A stretch of DNA of 11,534 nt from Desulfobacteraceae bacterium (GTDB lineage Bacteria; Desulfobacterota; Desulfobacteria; Desulfobacterales; UBA11574). The stretch lies in NCBI GenBank assembly GCA_029857875.1, contig JAOUGB010000029.1, forward strand, positions 1 through 11,534, read 5' to 3'. Every line of letters begins with the position of its first letter. Position 1 is the stretch's first letter. The notes under the pieces are model-generated. The model was not told the DNA's origin, searched no databases, and worked only from the letters and a program-made list of their open reading frames with translations. The translations under genes and the position numbers were made by a program. This document shows positions 7,374-11,534 of the stretch, in pieces.

Positions 7374-7440
7374 AACATTGCAAACCCGGTTCTTTGGGCC
7401 AGGTCAGAGATAGATGGCTCTGCCCGAAGAAACGTTGCAA
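7374..7440 (-). repeat. Small hairpin flanked by 10-base direct repeats, upstream of tolA
   Basis: AACATTGCAA (7374-7383) and AACGTTGCAA (7431-7440) match in 9 of 10 bases, 57 bases apart. Between them, CTTTGGGC (from 7392) can pair with GCCCGAAG (ending 7430) through one G-T pair, with an additional short inner pairing AGAG/CTCT across an asymmetric bulge. The layout of a hairpin between short direct repeats resembles a very small inserted element, but it could be chance. It ends 15 bases before the tolA start codon. Confidence 0.4.
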
Positions 7441-7442
7441 GA

Positions 7443-7565
7443 GTTTGAAGTGAACTAAAGTTTGAAGTGACCTAAAGTTAAGGAATTCTTTCAATTATAT
7501 AAAATCAGTGGAGCAAAGCGACTCCATAACTTTAGGCACTTTAGCTCACTTTAGACACTTTTAAC
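7443..7565. repeat. Long imperfect inverted repeat (MITE/REP-like) between tolR and tolA
   Basis: The left arm (7443-7480) and right arm (7527-7565) are imperfect reverse complements over about 38 bases, perfect at the inner end (CCTAAAGTTA with TAACTTTAGG, 10 bp). Each arm is itself built of tandem copies of an AAGTG-xx-CTAAAG word: two copies in the left arm and about three variants in the right. A smaller hairpin, TGGAG/CTCCA, sits beside the right arm at 7508-7525, in an AT-rich centre. No open reading frame lies inside. Downstream on the plus strand a further mini-hairpin CCCCT/AGGGG lies at 7589-7603. With the previous entry this accounts for most of the 289-base tolR-tolA gap. No terminator U-run for the minus strand follows the structure. 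Confidence 0.7.
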
Positions 7566-7648
7566 TTGTCCACTTTTCAGGAGAACAGCCCCTTTTTTAG
7601 GGGATAACCAAAGCATACTCCTCTGGACGAGGATATTGGCTTTTTTTG

Positions 7649-8071
7649 TTACTTACCTTTCTTTTTTTCACTAATGGGTTCCGTCACCATGCCCAGCTTG
7701 TCAACTCCTGCTGCTTTTATTTCGGCCATAACACGGACGACAAATCCGTAAGATATTTCCCGGTCAGCCCGAAGATAGACCTCCCGGTTATCCCGACCTT
7801 CCAATATTTTATTTAGTTTATCTTGAAGAAAATCGATTTCGACCTGATAGTTGTTAAGAAATATTTGGTTTTGGTTGTTGATGGTGATGACGAGATTCTC
7901 TTTTTTTGCAGCAAGCGGCTGTGAGGTGGTTTCAGGCAGCGCAACATCCACGCCCTGCATCATCATTGGCGCGGTGACCATAAAAATAACCAAAAGAACG
8001 AGCATTACATCAACAAACGGTGTTACATTAATATCAGATATCAGGCGATCGCTGTCGGATCCGAGTGCCAT
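7649..8071 (-). CDS. tolR: ExbD/TolR-type proton channel subunit TolR
   Basis: The 140-residue inner-membrane protein has one membrane helix (about 17-37) preceded by the family start SDINVTPFVDVMLVLLVIFM. D21 corresponds to the essential proton-carrying Asp (D23 of E. coli TolR). After TAPMM the periplasmic domain (about 45-130) contains ALPETTS and REVYLRADREISYG, typical of ExbD/TolR, and the tail is Lys-rich. With TolQ it forms the ion-driven stator that energises TolA. A strong AAGGAG ribosome binding site precedes ATG 8071, and the gene is only 18 bases after tolQ, so the two are co-transcribed. ExbD and TolR are closely related; the name rests on the operon. Confidence 0.96.
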   Translation of the reverse strand: MALGSDSDRLISDINVTPFVDVMLVLLVIFMVTAPMMMQGVDVALPETTSQPLAAKKENLVITINNQNQIFLNNYQVEIDFLQDKLNKILEGRDNREVYLRADREISYGFVVRVMAEIKAAGVDKLGMVTEPISEKKKGK

Positions 8072-8089
8072 TGTATCTCTCCTTACGGG

Positions 8090-8809
8090 TTACATTATAT
8101 CACGTTCAATAATATTTAGGAAATCTGCGGAAAAATTGTGCAGCTCCGATTCGATAATTCTTATCTTCTGCATAAAATGATTAAATGCGATGACAGCAGG
8201 AATCGCAGCTGCCAATCCGGCGGCTGTTGCGACGAGTGCTTCTGAAATTCCAGGAGCCACGGCAGCAAGACTGGCGGAACCTTTAAGGCCGATACTATGA
8301 AAAGAGCTCATAATACCCCACACGGTCCCGAATAATCCGATGAAAGGTGCTGTGTTTCCGGTTGTTGCGAGGAAAGGGACCATTCGAATCATGCGCGTTG
8401 TTTCAGTGTTAATCGCCCGGCGCAGTGCGCGTTTAACGTTGTCGATTCCCGTAAATCTTGCGCTCAAAGATATGTTTTCGCTCTCTGATGAACCTATCGA
8501 TTCCTGTTTCTTTGAAGTGCCGGAACGGCTCAGATTTTTAAGTTCCCCATACCCTACACGAAAAATTCTGGCAACGGGGCTGCCGTGCAGTTGCTTGGCT
8601 TTGGAAAACGCGTTGGAAAGATTCCTGCTCTTCCAAAAAAAATCAATGAATTCAGCCGATTCAGCAAATGCCTTTTTAATATAGCGATATTTCATGATCA
8701 TGATTGCCCATGATGTGATAGAAAAAAATAGCAGAAGAAGCAGCACAAATTTTACCATTGGGCCGGCATGCATGATCATGTTGAATATGTCGATATTTGT
8801 AGAATTCAT
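8090..8809 (-). CDS. tolQ: MotA/TolQ/ExbB proton channel subunit TolQ
   Basis: The 239-residue inner-membrane protein has three predicted helices (about 18-40, 145-170 and 188-212). The large cytoplasmic loop includes a Ser-rich stretch (about 93-118) that looks somewhat extended. The signature GNTAPFIGLFGTVWGIMSSF (151-170) and the following VAPGISEALVATAAGL are classic for TolQ/ExbB. It forms the proton channel with TolR and powers TolA during outer-membrane constriction. ATG 8809 has GGAG 7 bases upstream. As first gene of the tol-pal block it lies directly behind a strong promoter, giving an expected leader of about 17 bases. Confidence 0.97.
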   Translation of the reverse strand: MNSTNIDIFNMIMHAGPMVKFVLLLLLFFSITSWAIMIMKYRYIKKAFAESAEFIDFFWKSRNLSNAFSKAKQLHGSPVARIFRVGYGELKNLSRSGTSKKQESIGSSESENISLSARFTGIDNVKRALRRAINTETTRMIRMVPFLATTGNTAPFIGLFGTVWGIMSSFHSIGLKGSASLAAVAPGISEALVATAAGLAAAIPAVIAFNHFMQKIRIIESELHNFSADFLNIIERDIM

Positions 8810-8832
8810 ATAAAAACTCCGTAAGTTATAAA

Positions 8833-8862
8833 ATTATATAATAATAAATCATTGGTTGTCAA
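8833..8862 (-). promoter_or_regulatory. Near-consensus sigma-70 promoter of the tol-pal operon
   Basis: On the minus strand a perfect -35 TTGACA (8862-8857) and a perfect -10 TATAAT (8838-8833) are separated by 18 bases. The predicted start, about 7 bases past the -10, is near 8826, so the ribosome binding site GGAG (8820-8817) and the tolQ ATG (8809) follow almost at once. Both hexamers match the consensus fully; only the spacer is one base longer than the optimum. The surrounding sequence is very AT-rich. No operator-like dyad is evident. Confidence 0.85.
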
Positions 8863-9112
8863 AAGGTTGTATTTTTATACGTATTTTGGTCAGCTTTGTA
8901 GGCGGTTTCGTGTGATCTTATTTAAAAAATATTTCTTTTTGCCTGCACACCGGGACGATTTAACAAATACAAACACTTTGATTCTTGAACTATATGAACC
9001 TGGTTTTGGTGTCAAGAAATTTGGTGGTTCCGACGACTTTCAATCATTTTTAGGTTGCTTTTGGAACAACCTGCAAATAGACATAAAAGCTGAAACAACG
9101 GCTCCTTTCGAA
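8863..9112. other. Divergent intergenic stretch without a supportable gene
   Basis: Between the tol promoter and the palindrome upstream of the HD gene there are about 250 AT-rich bases. The plus strand stays open from a TTG at 8852 to a stop at 9118 (88 codons). It has no ribosome binding site, starts within the tol promoter spacer, and its product, with words such as FGVKKFGGSDDFQSFLGCFW, matches no family I know. The minus strand is broken by a stop in the best alternative frame. A short GGTTG/CAACC hairpin lies at 9053-9071. A weaker minus-strand promoter-like pair (TTGACA near 9010 with TATAGT 15 bases on) is also visible. It may be a gene remnant or plain spacer. Confidence 0.4.
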
Positions 9113-9239
9113 AAATAGGAAAGAGAAAAGAGGATAAAGGAAACCGCGGATGAACACGAATAAACACAAATTAAAATAATAATATTTATGTTCATTTGCG
9201 TCCATTTGCGGTTATCTATTTTCTAATTCCTATTTCCTA
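9113..9239. repeat. Large imperfect palindrome (~127 bp) upstream of the HD-domain gene
   Basis: The left arm from AAATAGGAA (9113) through ACCGCGGATGAACACGAATA (about 9142-9161) and the right arm from ATTTATG through CCATTTGCGGT to CCTATTTCC (ending about 9238) are reverse complements with scattered mismatches and a short offset over some 60 bases. The centre is an AT-rich run near 9177. CCGCGGATGAACACGAATAAACAC-type words are seen in intergenic repeats of many environmental deltaproteobacterial genomes, in my recollection. The element has no coding capacity. It lies 33 bases before the HD gene and could add a hairpin to its leader. Confidence 0.7.
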
Positions 9240-9272
9240 ACGTTATTGCATTTAAAAAAAAAGGATCTTTTT

Positions 9273-9842
9273 ATGAAAAATATCGCAAATCTACTGTTTC
9301 AAGCAAACATTTTAAAAAGTATCCCCAGGTCGGGTTACCATTTTCTGGGCGCAGGCAAGGAATCCGTAGCCGAGCATTCATTTAGCGTTTCATTCATTGC
9401 CTTTGTCATGGCTCAAATGGAGCCGGATATTGATGCCTTAAGGCTGATCGCCATGTGTCTGGTCCACGATCTTCCGGAAGCAAAAACCGGCGACCTGAAT
9501 TATGTCCAGAAAAAATATGTGACGGCAAATGAAAATAAAGCGTTAAGGCATATCACCAAGAATTTACCGTTTGGCACCACACTCGCTGATCTGATAACGG
9601 AATTTAATGAACGTCGGACCATAGAGTCCAAACTGGCCCATGATGCGGATCAATTGGCACTGATATTGGATTTGAAATCGCTTTCCGACATCGGATACGA
9701 CCCCCCAAAAAAATGGCTTCCTTTCGCTTTAAAGCGTTTGGAGACCAAAACCGGTCAGGCCATCGCCCAAAATATTATGAAAACAGAATGGGATGCCTGG
9801 TGGCTTGAAAATTATGTTGACAGTCCGGTTAAAAAAGAATAA
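9273..9842 (+). CDS. HD-domain phosphohydrolase, YfbR-like (COG1896 type)
   Basis: The 189-residue protein has the metal-binding HD pattern: AEHSF gives H35, LVHDLPEA gives H65-D66 with E69, TGD gives D74, and LAHDADQL gives the distal Asp (D124 or D126). The HDLPEAxTGD form is typical of the HD_3 group, which includes E. coli YfbR, a 5'-deoxynucleotidase that acts on deoxynucleoside monophosphates. Nucleotide phosphatase activity is therefore a reasonable guess, but the substrate is not shown by sequence. The start ATG 9273 has AAGGA 7 bases upstream; the TTG-initiated extension to 9246 is poly-Lys from an A-run and is unlikely. It is a cytosolic, full-length protein. It ends 134 bases before sdhC on the same strand, with no strong terminator, so co-transcription is uncertain. 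No promoter was clear. Confidence 0.88.
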   Translation: MKNIANLLFQANILKSIPRSGYHFLGAGKESVAEHSFSVSFIAFVMAQMEPDIDALRLIAMCLVHDLPEAKTGDLNYVQKKYVTANENKALRHITKNLPFGTTLADLITEFNERRTIESKLAHDADQLALILDLKSLSDIGYDPPKKWLPFALKRLETKTGQAIAQNIMKTEWDAWWLENYVDSPVKKE

Positions 9843-9874
9843 CTTTTTTTGTTTGATCTTGACGAGGTTTTTAC

Positions 9875-9899
9875 TGTTTTTAATGCAATGTTTTTAATG
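9875..9899 (+). repeat. Tandem 11-bp direct repeat upstream of sdhC
   Basis: TGTTTTTAATG occurs twice (9875-9885 and 9889-9899) with a 14-base period in the 134-base HD gene-sdhC gap. A TTGACG box (9859-9864) lies just before, but no fitting -10 was found, so the promoter of sdhCA is unassigned. A 10-bp perfect palindrome AAACCGGTTT at 9917-9926 is the other visible element. Either could be a regulator site; neither matches one I can name. Confidence 0.35.
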
Positions 9900-9976
9900 G
9901 CTTAAAAGAAGAAGTTAAACCGGTTTTGTTCAGCCGTTGTTAATGCCATAACACATTCAACATATCGGAGGATAAA

Positions 9977-10618
9977 ATGAATTGGCTCACCAATACATTC
10001 GGGAGTTCTGTAGGGAAAAAGCTGATGATGGCAGTTACCGGCCTTTTTTTCTGTGTTTTTCTGGTGTTGCATCTTGCCGGCAATCTGACCATTTATATAG
10101 GTAAAGATGCTTTTAATTCCTATGCCCAGCATCTTCATTCTTTAGGACCCCTCCTTACCCTGGCTGAATGGGGGCTTTTAATTTTTGCCGTTACTCATAT
10201 TTCTACGGGCCTGCTCCTTTTTTATCAAAACTATAAAGCCAGACCCACCCGATATGCCGTCAATAAGCGTGCCGGCGGCCGAACTCTGGGATCGGCAACC
10301 ATGCCGTACACCGGCGTTATTCTGCTTTTGTTTGTTATTTACCACCTGTTCAATTTTCATTTTGTGGATAAAACCCATACCACCATTTTTCAGATCGTAT
10401 CGAATGCATTTGCACAGCCGGGCTATGTATTGATTTATACCTTTGCCATGATCATTGCGGCGGTTCATGTCAGCCATGGATTTTGGAGTGCATTTCAGAC
10501 CCTTGGCGCCAATCATCCGAAATACACACCTTTATTAAGGGGACTGAGTATTGTATTCAGTCTGATTGTCGGGATCGGGTTTGGTTTTATTCCGGTTTAT
10601 GTTTCGCTATTAGTATAA
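9977..10618 (+). CDS. sdhC: Succinate dehydrogenase/fumarate reductase cytochrome b558 subunit
   Basis: The 213-residue membrane protein has five predicted helices (about 14-36, 58-83, 108-128, 150-172 and 187-211). Histidines are placed as expected for two heme b groups: H32 in LVLHLAGN, H74 in VTHISTG, H123 in IYHLFNF and H164 in AVHVSHGFW. This is the single-subunit, di-heme b558 family known from Bacillus SdhC and Wolinella FrdC, which exchanges electrons with menaquinone; there is no separate Sdh[11 protein letters not shown] near the N-terminus and ARPTRY in the loop are typical. A strong GGAGG ribosome binding site precedes ATG 9977. sdhA follows after 10 bases, so both are one operon. 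Direction (succinate oxidation or fumarate reduction) cannot be decided from sequence. Confidence 0.95.
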   Translation: MNWLTNTFGSSVGKKLMMAVTGLFFCVFLVLHLAGNLTIYIGKDAFNSYAQHLHSLGPLLTLAEWGLLIFAVTHISTGLLLFYQNYKARPTRYAVNKRAGGRTLGSATMPYTGVILLLFVIYHLFNFHFVDKTHTTIFQIVSNAFAQPGYVLIYTFAMIIAAVHVSHGFWSAFQTLGANHPKYTPLLRGLSIVFSLIVGIGFGFIPVYVSLLV

Positions 10619-10628
10619 GGAGATCACC

Positions 10629-11534
10629 ATGCAGCTTGACGCAAAAGTTCCTTCAGGTCCACTTTCAGAAAAATGGGATAAACACCGTTTTGAGCTTAAA
10701 CTTGTCAATCCGGCCAATAAAAGAAAATATAGCATCATCGTGGTGGGTACCGGTCTTGCCGGTGGGTCTGCCGCTGCCTCACTGGCCGAACTCGGCTATT
10801 ATGTAAAAAATTTCTGTGTTCAGGACAGCCCGCGGCGAGCCCACAGCATTGCCGCCCAAGGCGGAATCAACGCTGCCAAAAACTATCAAAATGACGGCGA
10901 CAGTATCTGGCGCCTTTTTTACGACACCATCAAGGGCGGTGATTTCAGGGCCAGAGAAGCCAATGTTTATCGTCTGGCTCAGGTCAGTAATCATATTATC
11001 GACCATTGTGTTGCCCAGGGGATTCCCTTTGCGCGAGAATACGGCGGGCTCCTGGCCAATCGAAGCTTTGGTGGTGCTCAGGTTTCCAGAACGTTTTACG
11101 CCAGAGGCCAGACCGGACAGCAGCTTCTATTAGGCGCATACAGCTCATTGATGCGACAGGTGGCGGCCGGCCGGGTCACCCTGTTCCCTCGCCGGGAAAT
11201 GCTGGATCTGGTGGTGATTAACGGACAGACTAGGGGCATTGTTGTGAGAAATCTGGTCACCGGCGATATCGAAAGCTATGCCGCCGATGCCGTGGTCATG
11301 TGCACCGGCGGATACGCCAATGTTTTTTATCTGTCTACCAATGCCATGGCCTCCAATGTGAGTGCAACGTACCGGGCCTATAAAAAAGGCGCGTTTTTTG
11401 CCAATCCTTGTTACACGCAGATTCACCCGACGTGCATTCCGGTACATGGAACCTACCAATCCAAACTGACCCTCATGAGTGAAAGTTTGCGAAACGACGG
11501 TCGCGTCTGGGTTCCCAAGACTCCCGGAGACAAA
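10629..11534 (+). CDS. sdhA: Succinate dehydrogenase/fumarate reductase flavoprotein subunit, N-terminal part
   Basis: The first 302 codons are present, in frame to the right edge; full-length proteins are roughly 570-650 residues, so about half is missing. The dinucleotide-binding motif [20 protein letters not shown] is at about 38-57. [15 protein letters not shown] follows, with H72 at the covalent FAD position. [15 protein letters not shown] is at 153-167. The active-site HPT begins at H266, and SESLRNDGR at 284-292. The SESLRNDGR form and the long N-terminal lead of about 33 residues before the Rossmann fold fit the b558-type enzymes of Bacteroidetes and related anaerobes rather than enteric SdhA. 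It catalyses succinate-fumarate interconversion on the cytosolic side, bound to SdhC through SdhB. AAGGAG gives a strong ribosome binding site 10 bases after sdhC. A single start is credible. Confidence 0.95.
   Translation, partial: MQLDAKVPSGPLSEKWDKHRFELKLVNPANKRKYSIIVVGTGLAGGSAAASLAELGYYVKNFCVQDSPRRAHSIAAQGGINAAKNYQNDGDSIWRLFYDTIKGGDFRAREANVYRLAQVSNHIIDHCVAQGIPFAREYGGLLANRSFGGAQVSRTFYARGQTGQQLLLGAYSSLMRQVAAGRVTLFPRREMLDLVVINGQTRGIVVRNLVTGDIESYAADAVVMCTGGYANVFYLSTNAMASNVSATYRAYKKGAFFANPCYTQIHPTCIPVHGTYQSKLTLMSESLRNDGRVWVPKTPGDK

Noticed and set aside
7443..7565. Short repeats as a CRISPR array.
   Set aside because: Repeat words are about 12 bases, irregularly spaced and inverted between arms, with no unique spacers and no cas genes.
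9859..9886. TTGACG as the -35 box of an sdhC promoter.
   Set aside because: No acceptable -10 sequence at 16-18 bases; the best candidates match only two or three of six positions.

Overview
The window looks like a chromosomal segment of a Gram-negative, moderately AT-rich anaerobe, most likely a Desulfobacterota (former deltaproteobacterial) sulfate-reducer relative. This is inferred from the complete Tol-Pal set with a lipoprotein-type CpoB, a divergent RuvA/RuvB pair, a b558-type (menaquinone-type) succinate dehydrogenase/fumarate reductase, and many small palindromic repeats between genes. No rRNA, tRNA, CRISPR array, integrase or transposase is visible.

Left and centre (1-8809, all minus strand, read right to left): tolQ-tolR-tolA-tolB-pal-cpoB, then ruvC-ruvA-ruvB, a SAM hydroxide adenosyltransferase (SAM hydrolase) and the first 37 codons of a bactofilin that runs off the left edge. 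The set begins with a near-consensus sigma-70 promoter just upstream of tolQ (8833-8862). Spacing ranges from a 17-base overlap (ruvC/ruvA) to 289 bases (tolR/tolA), and no convincing minus-strand intrinsic terminator separates the genes, so one long or partly subdivided transcription unit is plausible. TolQRA form the proton-driven inner-membrane complex, TolB and Pal the periplasmic/outer-membrane partner, and CpoB the accessory factor linking it to peptidoglycan synthesis at division. RuvABC migrate and cut Holliday junctions. The SAM hydrolase makes adenosine and methionine from SAM. Bactofilins polymerise into membrane-associated filaments.

Right (9273-11534, plus strand): a YfbR-like HD-domain phosphohydrolase, then sdhC (di-heme cytochrome b) and the start of sdhA (flavoprotein), which is cut by the right edge; sdhB would be expected beyond it. 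The divergent intergenic region (8810-9272) holds the tol promoter and a ~127-bp imperfect palindrome, with otherwise no supportable gene.

The gene content is mostly housekeeping and I do not see a new defence or mobile system. The points worth a second look are the divergent RuvA (acidic pin and first HhH motif) with a matching oddity in the RuvB segment that should face RuvA, the palindromic elements placed between genes of one operon (notably between tolR and tolA), and the linkage of envelope constriction, recombination, SAM hydrolysis and a bactofilin in one co-directional block.
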